This document shows, in pieces, positions 53,841 through 64,000 of a stretch of 64,000 nt of DNA. The translations under genes and the position numbers were made by a program. How positions within the stretch are numbered: the first letter of the stretch is position 1; every line of letters begins with the position of its first letter. The DNA is from Trissonchulus latispiculum (Eukaryota > Nematoda > Enoplea > Enoplida > Ironidae): NCBI GenBank assembly GCA_030248195.1, contig JASAND010022301.1, positions 1-64,000 on the forward strand, given 5' to 3'. Below the pieces are notes generated by a model. It was not told the origin of the DNA, did no database searches, and saw nothing but the letters and a program-made list of their open reading frames with translations.

Positions 53841-54400
53841 AAGTTCACGAGGAACCTTGAAGTACCTGAAGCTTACCGTACCTGATCAGAAAGAAAATTT
53901 TAGAACGATAGGTACCAATTAGAACATACATATAGGCCAAGAAGAAACATAATATATTCTGTGCATAAAACATCCTTGGGGTAGCGATTACCATGCATAA
54001 GCAAGCTACCAAAAATACTGTCGGTACACTAGATAACAAATATGAATCAACCCCTACGATGTGATACAGACACAGTCATACAGGTATAAGATACGTTCAC
54101 CCGCTGACCACTCTGGCAGACTGATACTAGTATTCGGCGGGCGTCGTCAGTGGCGTACCGACATATTAGTTGCAGCTTTAGGTTTTTTGAACCCGTGATT
54201 GAAAAGGAATAGAAAGACGTTTCTGCCCTGTGGTCCCATTCACACGTGTTGTTTAGTGTATGCATGCAAACAAAAAACAAAACAAAAAACAAAATAAGTA
54301 TAGAGTATTTCCAGGCCAAGCCTGGTGAGTGGTACGCACAAGGCGTAGTATTCTTGAAATGAGTCAAATAAATACCGTACATTCTTAGTTAATCAGTGAA

Positions 54401-55775
54401 TTAATGTGTTTTTACGTTATATTCATCAGTAAGTTGGAATTTTTCTTTGATCCATGTTTGCTGTTTAAGTGTTTTGTCTAAGCTGCGTAGAAACATCTTC
54501 TTTGAATGTCCCCTATTCAGACAAGTTTCAAATAGATATTTATAGTTTTTTCTGAGATGAATTAATTTGTCATTTATTTCACAGATTCGTGTTAACTGAC
54601 AGATTATTGTATTTTTCATGATTTTACTGGATATATTAGAGTCTGCGGGAGGGAATTTGTAAGTACAAAAATAAAAATCTTCCCTTTTGTCATACATTTT
54701 AGTAGTGAAAGTTTCATTAGAGATACTTACGTTTAAGTCTAGTACATTAGCTTCTTTATTAGTTGAATTAACTTTATTTAGTTCTAAACCTGGGGCATAA
54801 CTTTTAGTTTGATTTCTTTCCAAGACGTTGTGGTCATTAATGGTTGTGATATCGTCAATGTATCTATATCTTTGTCGGTTATAAATTTATGCTCAAATAG
54901 TTTAAGGTTAGATTAGCTATAGTTGGAGCAGCATTTGTTCCCATTGTTATACCAATTTGTTGAAGAAACAATTTGTTGCCCATTTTAAAGTAAGTATTTT
55001 CTCTTAAAAACTCTAACATATTTGTAATATCGGTTTCTGTGTATGTAGTATATTTAGGTGTACCGTTTCCCCAATACGCTTTGCCATATCGTATATGAAT
55101 ACGGTTAGTCAGGTCGTTGTTTATTATATGGCTTAAAGCAGAAATGATAGTGTTATGCTGCAATGTAGTATACAAGGCAGTAAAGTCATAGGTATTAATT
55201 GTTTGGACAATTTTATTCCCATTCAACTGTTTTAGTGTTCTTAGTATAGGTTTATTGCTATCGATGATACAAAACGGATTACAGTTTGTAGTACTTTCTA
55301 ATATTTTACTTCGCCTTTTTATACTTATGGAAATAAGCTTGAGTATTTTATCTAGAGTAGTTGAAAGTGGACTATGAGAAGTGTTACGACTAGCTATTAT
55401 AGTTCTGAATTTTATAGGAGTTTTGTGAAATTTTGGAATTATATAGATAAATGGTAGTTTGTTCAGTTGTCATTACAGCTAATATTAAGAGATTTACAAA
55501 ATGCATCTATTCTATTTATTGTACAATTTTCATTATCTGCTTGAATTTCACGGTACCCATTTACCGAACAGTTAAGGATGGATAGCTGGGTTGGCTAGAG
55601 CCCACGGCGAACCGATATGTGCTTAGTCCCTTGCCCAAGGGGATTTGTGAAAGCCTTGTAGAAGCGGGGATTCGAACCTCGGACTGTCGGATCCGAAGTC
55701 GAACGCCTTAACCACTCGGCCGGCACGGCACGGTATTTTAGTATGGGCGGTGAAATTAGTCTCTATTTCAATACG
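54401..55775 (-). pseudogene. Penelope-like element reverse transcriptase fragment
   Basis: Read on the minus strand, the pieces give the Penelope-like RT order: PKFHKTPIKFR and SRNTSHSP, then TYDFTALYTTL, then GITMGTNAAPTIANL, then LDLNVSIS..FTTKMYDKR and the region after it (54401-54823). Frame breaks separate 54823 from 54879 and occur near 55230-55480. A SINE interrupts the upstream part at 55556-55728. No GIY-YIG endonuclease is visible. The element abuts the ERV2 RT near 55763-55775, where it cuts off the retroviral pol gene. Confidence 0.75.
55556..55728 (-). mobile_element. tRNA-derived SINE (tRNA-Arg-like head)
   Basis: The minus strand starts with GCCGGCCGAGTGGTTAAGGCG (A box), has an anticodon-like loop CTTCGGA (TCG by position) and GGTTCGAATCC (B box), followed by a ~95-bp body with CTTGGGCAAGGGACT. 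CACGGTA flanks it on both sides (55549-55555 and 55729-55735). It sits inside the Penelope-like fragment, whose frame resumes beyond it. Confidence 0.75.
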
Positions 55776-56540
55776 TAAAAAGCATTTTCACACTCTGCCA
55801 ACCAGAGATACTTCGTAGCCTTTTTTAGAAGACCACGGAGGGGATTTGCAATTTGAGCAAATTTGGGTACAAATCGTCGATAGTATGAAGCTAGTCCCAA
55901 AAATGCACGTAATTCGTCAATGTTTCTTGGAGCTTTCAGTTCCACCAATTTTTCAATCTTCGATGGATCGGGTGAAACTCCATTTTGCGAAACAACGGCT
56001 CCCAAGAACACAATTTGTGCCCTTAAAAATTTTCAAATCAAGACACTTTTCGTCTTGATTTTAAGGCTAGAAATTCGTAGACGATCAAAAACTTGTCTCA
56101 AATGATCTAAGTGGGTATCAAATGTCGCAGAGAAGATGACCACGTCATCTATGTGTACTAGGCATAGTCGCCAATTTAGTCCTGCTAAAGTTATTTCCAT
56201 CAACCTTTGAAATGTAGCTGGAGCATTGCAAAGTCCAAACGGCATAACTTTAAATTCGTACAGTCCGTTGTGTGTTATAAAAGCCGTTTTCCCTGTCTTC
56301 CTCTTTTATTGGTATTTGCCAATATCCTTGGGCAAGATCCAGAGACGAAAAATATTTGGCTTCTGATAAAGTGTCCAAAATTTCATTAATGTTTCGCAGT
56401 GGAAAAGCATCTTTCTTAGTTACGGCATTTAATTTTCGATAGTCAACACAAAATCTCCATGTGCCGTCTTTCTTCTTTACTAAAACTACGGGGCATGACC
56501 AAGGACTTTTTGAAGGCTGGACTATGCCCTGCTCCATCAT
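55763..56540 (-). pseudogene. ERV2 reverse transcriptase (Ty3/gypsy-type, broken)
   Basis: Fingers and palm motifs are clear: SPWSCPVVLVKKKDGTWRFCVDYRKLN, SLDLAQGYWQI, MPFGLCNAPATFQRLM and the connection region LRAFLGLASYYRRFVPKFA. The catalytic box reads VHIDDVVIF, with His where Tyr is usual. A frameshift separates 56250 from 56245 and an in-frame stop lies between 56033 and 56011. RNase H and integrase are absent because the Penelope-like fragment begins at about 55770. It is inactive. Confidence 0.85.
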
Positions 56541-56636
56541 AGTTGAATTTGTTGTTCTACAACTTGACGCTGGGTGATGGGTATGCGATAGGGTAATTGC
56601 TTTATTGGCGAAGCATCTCCAGTAAAAATTCTGTGT

Positions 56637-57224
56637 TTAAAATTTTTCGCGTAACCCCTTTCTGTCTCCGCTTGCTATAAAAATGTCCGCATACGCTTTA
56701 AGCAAATTGAAAAATTGCTTTCTTTGCTCAGGAATTAACAGTTCTGAATCTATTTCTACTTCATTCAAAAATAGGTAGGATTGCTCCTCTCTTGGTATTT
56801 GGCAATTATCAATAGAAAGTACATTCATGTTTCTAATAGGTACTGTCGATGTATGAAGTGGAGCTTCTATAATCATGGTAGGCTGTTTTAAGTAACTAAT
56901 TTGCATGTTCTAAAACAAGGTGACTGGAACAGCTGAAACATTTAGCAGACGTACTGCTACTCCTAGTGAGTTTGCTTACGATGCCACTAGCGTAAGTAGG
57001 CCATATTTCTCATGTAGGTTTTTGTGAGCTTCAAACAATGCTGTCTGAGTTCTATTCGTCGTACAAATCAGGGTCATTTTGCTTCTTGGAGGAACTTGAA
57101 CAGTTTGAATTACTCTAACGAGTGTAGGCTTAGGCTGGCATGCTGCCAAGTAAACTGTTTGCTCCATTGTTCGAAATACTACTTTCTCATTTACCCAATT
57201 GTATTCGTTCATTTTCAAAGTCAA
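56637..57224 (-). pseudogene. ERV2 region between protease and RT
   Basis: Two open stretches (57224-56976 and 56906-56637) look like the usual linker between protease and RT in gypsy-type Pol, with the segment LLIPEQRKQFFNLLKAYADIF just before the RT fingers. A frame break separates them. It has no independent function. Confidence 0.6.
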
Positions 57225-57230
57225 ATCCTA

Positions 57231-57516
57231 TTAGTCCGAATTTGCGATATCTATTTCTAATATGCATTGGTAACTGAAATTATTAACTATGTAGACTGGA
57301 TCTTCTATAGTTGTTGATTCGACAATAATAGGCAGTATTACTTTTCCGACTACCGTTAGTACATGTCCTGTAACTGAAGTAACTAGTAGGTTGTAATTCA
57401 AAGTCTTCTTCGGCACAAACGGCGTGGTATACTTCTTTAGCGATTAGGGTTACATGAGCGCCAGTATCGGCAAGAGCTGAAACTTTGACTCCTTTAACGG
57501 CAACAACAACTTTCAC
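57231..57516 (-). pseudogene. ERV2 aspartic protease (frameshifted)
   Basis: SALADTGAHVTLI carries the catalytic DTGA. A frameshift near 57400 moves the rest of the protease (PVYIVNNFSYQCILEIDI) into the other frame. The DTGA part lies in exactly the same reading frame as the upstream Env pieces, as in ERV1. Confidence 0.8.
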
Positions 57517-57555
57517 TGTTCCTTCTCCTCCGGCTAAACTGATTATATCAACTTC

Positions 57556-59471
57556 TCAAATTTTTGGCATAGTTAGTGCATGTCGAGGTAGGTATTCTGA
57601 CGAATCTGGAAGTTGGGGTTGGGGTATTCTTAGAAACGTACTGGGTATCATGTAGTCATTTTGAGCTCTTTCCCCTGATCGGGTGTACATAGAAATGTAT
57701 TGCGTATCTAGGGGATCTAGCTGAGGGTACAGGGGCCTGGAACTGTCAGTAACGATGATTGTTGGTGGTCGGGGTTGAGTTGTAGTCGGGGGTCTCATAA
57801 GAGGTTCCATTTCAAGTACTTCAAATAGAGGGTTTTCTCGTATAGTTTGATTCTTATTTCGTCTTTCTCGGAACCAACTTCTGGCTTTGGGTAAATTTAG
57901 AGTAAAGGCTTAGGAATTCATTATGGGGCAGCAGCGAATAACGACGAAACAAATTGTGACGTATAGGGAGACTGCTAAGACCCAAATTTGAAATGGGCTA
58001 ACCCCGTAACATGTTAGGAAGCCAAAGAAACCTTTATTCATGATGTTAGAGGCCATTCCCTTAGCAGCAACCTCTGGGCTAACTGCTTGCTGTCTATGCA
58101 CTCCTAACTCAGCCAAAATTTGCTGTTGATATTGGATTCCTCCTAATAAATCATTACGTGAGACGGAAGTCTCCCGGTCGCTGTAATTATACATGAGTAC
58201 CTCATGAAATATTGTAGCCTCAAAATTCCAGGGTGAAGTTAAATTCCAATCGAATGCTTTAATCTCGGGTATACCATTCATTGGCAGGACCGAACCATCC
58301 AACGCATGGTACAAATAAGTTTGATTCCCTAAGCACAAAGGAAATTGGCTTAAAAGTTCACATTCGATCGGCTGACCTGAATGATTTAAAAATGTTTGTA
58401 ACTGTGTCTACATAAGCCATATGCGAAGTATTCTCAAAAGTAAATGTTAACGGTAATTCTTTAGTGCATGTACTACCATTCATTGACATATTGAATGCAT
58501 AGTTTGATCAAATGCAAATTTAATATTCTTATTTATACGAAATTCTATTGCTTGTAGCATACTTGCTAGTAAATCAGTTGTAACAATCCCGTTTTCTTTA
58601 GCCCATCCGTCTATTATTCTCTCTACGCGCTGGCGTCTACCCGTTTGGTTACTCTTGAGTTCTCGCCGAACTCGCATATGTGGAGGGCGTTTCTGAAGCA
58701 TAATTCTGAAAGGCACCCCTTGTTCTGATATGAAAACTTGCGTATGGTTGCAATCATATGTAGTTAAACTTCCTTGATAAGTTAGGGCTAAGTGTCCATC
58801 ATCTGAAATCCAGTTAGATCCCCACATTTGTCCTGGAATAGTTTTCCATTTTATAAATTCGCATTTTTCGTTAGCAGCTTTTTCTCAAGTCAAAAACCTA
58901 CGACCTGTGAGCGCACAGGCTCCTCTGCTATAGTCACAGTGGGTAGTTACACCGAAAGAGCTTTCCATAAAATCATTGTGATTGCGTTTATATACTACCC
59001 CAGGGGTAACGAAACAATTGTAAGATTCAAAAACTTTCCATCTACAGCAGTTGATACCTCCACTAGGGTAGTACCAGTCAAGTTTATTTGAAGTTTGCCA
59101 TAAACCTCCTTTTAATTCTAGAGTGCCATATAGACAGGTAAGCCAAAGGTACATATTTTCGCATTCTTGTTCATGTACAGGAATATCGTATGTTTCCTCC
59201 TTTTTCAAATTCTCATCTCCAAAGAAATAGGTGAAAGTTTCTACTTTCTAATAAACTATTTTGAATCGCCACGCTTTCGAGCGATACTGCATCAAATTGT
59301 GCTTATATGTTGCATTCCTTCGTCAATATGCTTTTTAACAGTGCATGAGACTGTATCTTGTAATTTCCAAAGCGATTTTCCTTCTTTTGTCTGACATAAA
59401 AGAGGTTTATTATGTACTGGTACAGCCCCGATTGGGGCAGTTCCTAGGACAAAACTCAAAAAGATAGGCAT
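57556..59471 (-). pseudogene. ERV2 envelope gene with in-frame stops
   Basis: A signal-peptide-like start (MPIFLSFVLGTAPIGA, ATG at 59471) is followed, after a frameshift, by pieces 59208-58885, 58827-58480, 58338-57910 and 57810-57556, all in one frame and separated only by stops. The ectodomain is cysteine-rich with several N-glycosylation sequons and an arginine cluster (RVRRE, GRRQRVER). A single membrane helix (FQIWVLAVSLYVTICFVVI) lies before 57910, followed by a proline-rich tail with TTTQPRPP. It then leads into the protease in the same frame. The Env is different in sequence from that of ERV1. Confidence 0.75.
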
Positions 59472-59869
59472 TTGCAGAATAATGATAGACTTCTGGTCAC
59501 TGTCTGGAGTGATCGTGATTGGTGAATTGTATTACCTCTGTTTTTCAATACTTCTGAATTTTTAACCGATTCTATGTTTTCAAACTTTCTCTATAGATTT
59601 TAAACTTTTTCTTTATAGTTTGTATCTTAGGGGTAGCTCTTATGCTTCCCACAACTTTGGGTTAAGTTTCACATTCATTACAGAACTTTTGCACTAGTCT
59701 TCTGTTTTGTTCAAACAGGGCATCATTGTCTTGCTGTACTTGAACTTAGGCAGTCTGAAGAGTTTGCTGGTTTCGTGCTATAACTTGTTGGGTATCTTGA
59801 AGTCCTTTTAGAGTCATTGCTATGTCACTAAGTTCGGACTGCAGGTGGGAGTTGGTGATAGGAGTTTCT

Positions 59870-61129
59870 TACATATAACCTGTTCGTCTATCAATCAGTC
59901 AATCAATGGTTTTCTGTTAGGAGGGCCAGAGGGATTATAATTATTATATCTGTTTGGTTGCGAGGGTCCTGGTCTATTGTGAAGGTGACCTTTTTTGAGG
60001 ACAATTTAGAGCATAATGTCCTGGTCTATTGCAAAAATTACAAATTATTTTGCCATCGGTAGACCTTCTGGGTCGTACCCCTCCGTTCCTGTTAGGTGGG
60101 TCCCTGTTAAAAGGACGGGTTGGAGTTTCTCTGGAATAGAAATTCAAATAGCTAGTGGCGGAGGTCTTTGCACTTTGTTTCTCAAATCAGCCAAATTTTG
60201 TTGTGCATACTGTTGAAAGTCTTCAAACCTTTTTGCTTGCGACACTGCTTGTGAATGCTGAAGTTTCATAGCATCCATGAGCTTTGACATTTCAGTTAAT
60301 AAAGGCTGTTTATTTTGAGAACTCGACTGTCTTTCAAAATTTCCCTACACTGCGACTGATCTTTGCGCGCCTCTGCTAAGTCCATCAAGGGATTCAATTT
60401 GCCTTGCCTTTTTAACAGCATCTTGAAACTATGTAGGATTCTGTAGGATTAACTGCGTTTTATACAGTGGATTTAGTCCGTTAATAAAACTGTTGAAAGC
60501 TAAATTTGAGGATGCGTCTGTATCCATATCCGGATAAGCTTTTTGCACTAAACGCTGAACGGCGTATGCAAAGTCTTGAATGCTTTCCTTAGCCTTTTGA
60601 GTTCTACTATGAAGTTGCATGCTTGCTAGTCTCTCGTATTCAGCTGGCTTAAGCCTGTCGACAAGTTCTGTTTCTAATTTTTGTATGGTATCAAGATCAT
60701 CTGCATCTATGCTTCTGTAAACGTCTAGCGCAAAATCGCAAAGATAAGCGGACAAAACTTTTAATTGCTTATCTTCATCCCAATTTTGAGCAATAGCAAC
60801 TAACTTGAAAACAACTAGCCTATCGTCCAATGTTGCTCACCAGATTTTCCATGAAAAGGTCTCAAAGTATCTTTTGGAAGCGAAACTGCTTCTGTGGGTC
60901 CTGTGAGAACTGCTTTCGCATCAAAGGAGTTCCCGTGAGTATCATAGAAACTTTGCTTAAAAGCTGTGAAATCGTCACGAAGATTTCAATCTTGCATAGT
61001 GTCTAAAGTTGGTAAAATTTGTAAACGGTCAGTATACAATGCAAGATCTTGTTTAATTTGATCTAAGATTTGAGCTTTAGCTTTTATAGCTCTAGAGTGT
61101 CTTCCAAGCCTGTCAAAATCAGCTTGCAT
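59870..61129 (-). pseudogene. ERV2 Gag with zinc knuckle (broken)
   Basis: The ATG is at 61129. The N-terminal ~40 codons are helical and end in an in-frame TGA. A frameshift near 60838 leads into the capsid domain (60830-60429), which has the Gag signatures DRLKPAEYERLASMQLHSR and ESIQDFAYAVQRLVQKAYP. The CCHC box CNFCNRPGHYALNC is at 60001-60042. The pieces are in different frames, so the gene is dead. Confidence 0.8.
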
Positions 61130-61249
61130 AGTCGCCCCCTTTAGGATTATAGGCATTATCTGTAGTCATTGCTTACAGTGGGGGTTCGGATTAGAAATTT
61201 TGTGTGCCCTGTCGTGCTAGAGCCCAAGTATGTTCACCGGGAATCTCAA

Positions 61250-61330
61250 AATATATTACAATATAACAGCTAATCACAAATTCAATTCTAATCACAACAG
61301 ATTCTAACCACAAAATTCTAATCACAGTAT
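61250..61330. repeat. Short tandem repeat TCTAATCACAA
   Basis: About four degenerate 15-19 bp units with the core CTAATCACA or CTAACCACA lie upstream of ERV2 gag. Confidence 0.6.
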
Positions 61331-61419
61331 TTAAACAGAAAAGATTAAATTAAGTTAATATCGAAGGTAAAAGTTCAAATGAATAGTTTATTTGAGTACC
61401 GGGCTCTGGCCATGACTGA

Positions 61420-61767
61420 TTATCCTCTGTTCCTAGTCTGACTTAGGTCCAACAATTGATTGACTAGAGCAGCTTCTGGATTGGGCTGATAGGACTGCTT
61501 ACTGGATTCTTCTACGAGGGTCTGCGTTCTTTTCAGGAGGATATCCAAGAGACGATTACAGTTCTGGCAAGGGACGTTCGTAGTGATAGGAATGACGATC
61601 ACGGACGGTTGGGTAGGCGGGGAAGGCGGCTGGATCGGAGGTGGAACTGGCGGAAGGTTGGCAAACTGATTTCCAAAGGGCACTGGTTGAAAGGCAGATT
61701 GTTCGTAGGGGACCGGCTGGTATGGCTGAGGAGGCTCTTCCGACTGGTTGGGCAAATGGAACATCAA
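61420..61767 (-). CDS. Proline-rich ORF upstream of ERV2 gag (unknown, low confidence)
   Basis: This is a 115-codon ORF with repeated P-x-P and QP motifs in the first 70 residues and a CQNC pair followed by a helical C-terminus. It lies in the leader or LTR area of ERV2, on the same strand. It could be the remnant of another Gag N-terminus or chance coding. The first codon is uncertain and I do not recognise a family. Confidence 0.3.
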   Translation of the reverse strand: MMFHLPNQSEEPPQPYQPVPYEQSAFQPVPFGNQFANLPPVPPPIQPPSPPTQPSVIVIPITTNVPCQNCNRLLDILLKRTQTLVEESSKQSYQPNPEAALVNQLLDLSQTRNRG

Positions 61768-62299
61768 TCGGGTCAGGTAGAGAGCTAACCACGCTCTGCT
61801 ACCAGATGTGGCGAGTCAGGTCCAGGTAGTTCGGTAGACAAAGTTCGTGGAAGTGCGCGACTGGACTCGTCACTGGGCTGGATCGCATACACTGCACAAA
61901 AGCTTTACTGAGTAAAAGTATAGGCAACGTTTAGATAACAGCAGTAAGAGCAACCAGAGCAACAATGTTTACAAAGCAAGAGTTTATATACTAAGCCAAA
62001 CTCCGCCTTAAACTTTAGTCATTAGTTACAGTCCTTAAGGTTTTTCCTATGCCAGTTGTTTCACAGGAAATACAAAAAGTGCTGAAGAGTTTCGTTTAAT
62101 GTATCTGACTGTATTAATGTTTCGGGAAATGCATCTGTGACACATACTTGCATCACCATGTTCTTTTCGTTTGCGATTCGATGGGTGCTGATGTTCCACT
62201 CCCCTCCAAAGTTTTACGTCTTTGTCTCCGGCGTGCCAAAATTCAGCATATCCTGAAAGTAGCAAGATCCTGTGCACGGCCTAAGTATCAAACTGTTAG

Positions 62300-62734
62300 T
62301 GCATCTATCAAAAGATTTTGAGTACACAAATCTAGCAAGATTCCGCGGATTAGACTTAGCAAAAATTTATTGGCGACATTCCGAGGAAGATTTAGGAGCT
62401 AAAACCCAGACAACCGGTTTCCAGCCAAATGGGAGAATTTCCATGGAATCTTTTATCGCTTAAAACTGACTGACTAGATTCCGGTAAACCGATTTAAGGG
62501 CGAGTATGTTTTATATGTATTAAATGTGTAAAAATTCATAGTTAAGGGCACGGCTGGCCAGTTTCCAGCTTCATCGGAGATTTTCCAAGGAATTATAAAA
62601 CAGCAAAGCTTAGACAGCAAGATTCCGACCGATACAGTGCCATTCCGTGGAAAATTTATAAGCCTAAACCCAGCCCACCAGTGTCTGCGGATTCTTGCTA
62701 GGTTTGGTGTACTCAAAATGTTTTGATAGATGCA
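62300..62734. mobile_element. MITE with ~50-bp inverted ends (435 bp)
   Basis: The left end TGCATCTATCAAAAGATTTTGAGTACAC through CTAGCAAGATTCCGCGG recurs inverted at the right (to TGCA at 62734) with a few mismatches. The interior contains further GATTCCG and TTTCCAGC repeats. The target duplication is unclear. It abuts an SGNH-like fragment. Confidence 0.75.
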
Positions 62735-63026
62735 TATTTTAATGGGAGGTACAAACAATCTCCCCCGTCGTCATGCCCCAAAACACGGCAAACCATGTGT
62801 TTACGCCAGAGATGGAGCCTTGAAGCCTAATAATGTGCAACAGGTCCTCCGCCAGTTTCAGGCAGGACTCTCTGATCTTACTACAGAACATCCCAATACC
62901 CAAATTCTGGTATGCGAAATTCTTCCCCGCCATTGTGATCAACGCACTCAGCATCGTGTTGAACTTAGCGAGATCCAACAATGTGTTATTTTTGTAAATT
63001 CACGCCTCTCTCGCCTGATTTCATAA
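62730..63026 (+). pseudogene. SGNH-hydrolase-like fragment
   Basis: The 98-codon frame shows ILMGGTNNLPRR near the start and QILVCEILPRHCD ... FVNSRLSRL later. This spacing matches the block III and following strand of SGNH/GDSL esterase-like domains often found in animal retroelement proteins. The catalytic Ser block and C-terminal Asp-x-x-His are not present. The first codons lie in the adjacent MITE end, so this is a fragment, not a full gene. Confidence 0.5.
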
Positions 63027-63583
63027 GCACAGGGGAAGGAAGTCTCGCGAAGATTTGCCAGAAATCGGGTAAATTAACAGTTTGCAAAAATTTTCAAAAA
63101 ATTCTAACATTTCAGCTTTGTTACATAAGCACAAATGTGTAACCTTGTTTTTTACTTATCTTTCTAGAAGGATTATATTAACCCCTGCGTTTACTTAATA
63201 TAGTTCCTGGATTAGCCATTTCATTTCAGTGCTCTGTGTTCAACCAAAGTGGCTTGAGAGTAATTTAGAAAGGAAAGCAAGAAAAACGACCCTCCCATTT
63301 GACCTTCTTGTTACATGTGGAGTCCGCCTTTGGAGGAAATAATTGTAGGAGTTTTTAAACAGAATTTTGGGAAAGGTGCTTTTTGCAACTCTATCGAATT
63401 TTGTTTTCTCCGGAAAATTCTGGGCTCCTAATTTTTTCCAAAAGAATCACCATTTTGATTGATTTTGAGGTATAATTGCATGTGTGGCGAATAATTGCTA
63501 TTTACGTACGATAAACTACTGCTTCGTAACACAGTTGTTTAGTTATGTAAGATAATTCTACGTACTACCTATAAATCGTGAAA
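63027..63583. other. Leader or LTR candidate region before the plus-strand Gag
   Basis: AT-rich sequence without a gene. It should include the leader of the retroelement that starts at 63584, but I cannot place its LTR or primer-binding site with confidence. Confidence 0.3.
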
Positions 63584-64000
63584 ATGCCGGATCCAGCAGA
63601 TACGGGAGGGGGAACTCCTCCCGATCCGCCTGAGCAACCAGAGTCTCCGCCGCCTACCTCTCCACCTGTACGGCTGAAAACAACCGCTTTGACAGAGTTG
63701 ACGAAAACTTTAACCGAATTTAATGCCGTGGTCAGGGCCCAAGGAGTGGCCACCGCTTTCAGTTCAGTCCCTATACACCATGGCCATTCGTCTGAGTCGT
63801 TTGAGGAGCACGTCGAAAAATTCGAAAGGTTCTGTAGCGTTATGAATTTTGATGAATGGCAAAAAGTGCATACTTTTTCTAGTTCTTTAAAAGGACGTGC
63901 CCTTGAGCTCTTCGGGTCGGTGCCCAAGGACAGTAGGGGTAACTGGACTGATATGATAGAGGAGGCGAAGAAGATAATGGTTCTTCCCCATACCGCTTTG
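63584..64000 (+). CDS. Gag N-terminal part of a third retroelement (runs off the window)
   Basis: ATG at 63584 opens 139 codons that continue past the window end. The first 35 residues are proline-rich (PPDPPEQPESPPPTSPP), followed by a helical stretch and a retrotransposon capsid domain: SFEEHVEKFERFCSVMNF, then LKGRALELFGSVP and WTDMIEEAKK. It is on the opposite strand from ERV1 and ERV2 and its sequence is distinct from both. The frame is intact as far as it is visible. It lies just after the SGNH-like fragment, which may belong to the same or a neighbouring element. Confidence 0.75.
   Translation, partial: MPDPADTGGGTPPDPPEQPESPPPTSPPVRLKTTALTELTKTLTEFNAVVRAQGVATAFSSVPIHHGHSSESFEEHVEKFERFCSVMNFDEWQKVHTFSSSLKGRALELFGSVPKDSRGNWTDMIEEAKKIMVLPHTAL

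Noticed and set aside
54047..54382. 111-codon minus-strand ORF with a hydrophobic stretch
   Set aside because: It has no recognisable family, lies in repeat-rich DNA beside the Penelope-like fragment, and has weak coding character.

Overview
The window is nuclear DNA of an animal. The evidence is an AT-rich background, a spliced gene with a signal peptide and a von Willebrand A domain, tRNA-derived SINEs, hAT-like and TTAA-type DNA elements, a Penelope-like element and several env-bearing LTR retroelements. An arthropod-like genome (for example springtail or crustacean) fits the gene and element mix, but the sequence does not prove this. Almost all of the 64 kb is transposable elements, many nested, and only one host protein gene looks intact.

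Region 1 (1-23511) is one very large endogenous retrovirus-like element on the minus strand, here called ERV1. Bases 1-3001 are part of its 3' LTR. Bases about 15435-23511 are its complete 5' LTR, about 6.2 kb once two later insertions are removed. The LTR carries a perfect heat-shock element array and, in the part seen only on the right, two tandem tRNA-like genes. The internal region reads Gag, then an Env with furin site and fusion peptide, then an aspartic protease fused in frame behind the Env tail, then two further Gag-like domains and a NADAR (YbiA-like) domain, then two small accessory ORFs. No reverse transcriptase or integrase is visible. The frame breaks between ORFs lie at short homopolymers.

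Region 2 (23512-44023) holds the host gene (24515-27633), a VWA7/HET-C-like secreted protein with one intron. Its 3' end is part of a tandem segmental duplication (26924-35861 and 35862-about 43740). The second copy carries only the last ~235 codons, a 5'-truncated pseudogene. Comparing the two duplicate units and the two LTRs gives pre-insertion sites for several mobile elements: two TTAA-target elements, a perfect-TSD hAT-like element, a 9-bp-TSD MULE-like element, and a 781-bp miniature LTR retroelement (TRIM) whose LTRs each contain a tRNA-like sequence. About 750 nt at 27960-28712 are almost free of C and look like an assembly artefact or an extreme strand-biased repeat.

Region 3 (44024-53800) is mostly unannotatable intergenic DNA with an antisense, diverged relative of the ERV1 LTR (about 46700-47620), small MITEs and LTR/PBS/PPT-like remnants.

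Region 4 (54400-61800) holds a broken minus-strand element, ERV2. It has the same unusual order as ERV1 (Gag with zinc knuckle, Env, protease in the Env frame) but retains part of the reverse transcriptase. A Penelope-like RT fragment, itself split by a tRNA-derived SINE, cuts it off. The right edge has a MITE, an SGNH-hydrolase-like fragment and, on the plus strand from 63584, the start of a third Gag that runs off the window.

The most interesting signals are the NADAR domain inside a retroelement polyprotein, the gag-env-protease order shared by two separate elements, the heat-shock array in the LTR, and tRNA-like genes inside the LTRs of two unrelated LTR elements.
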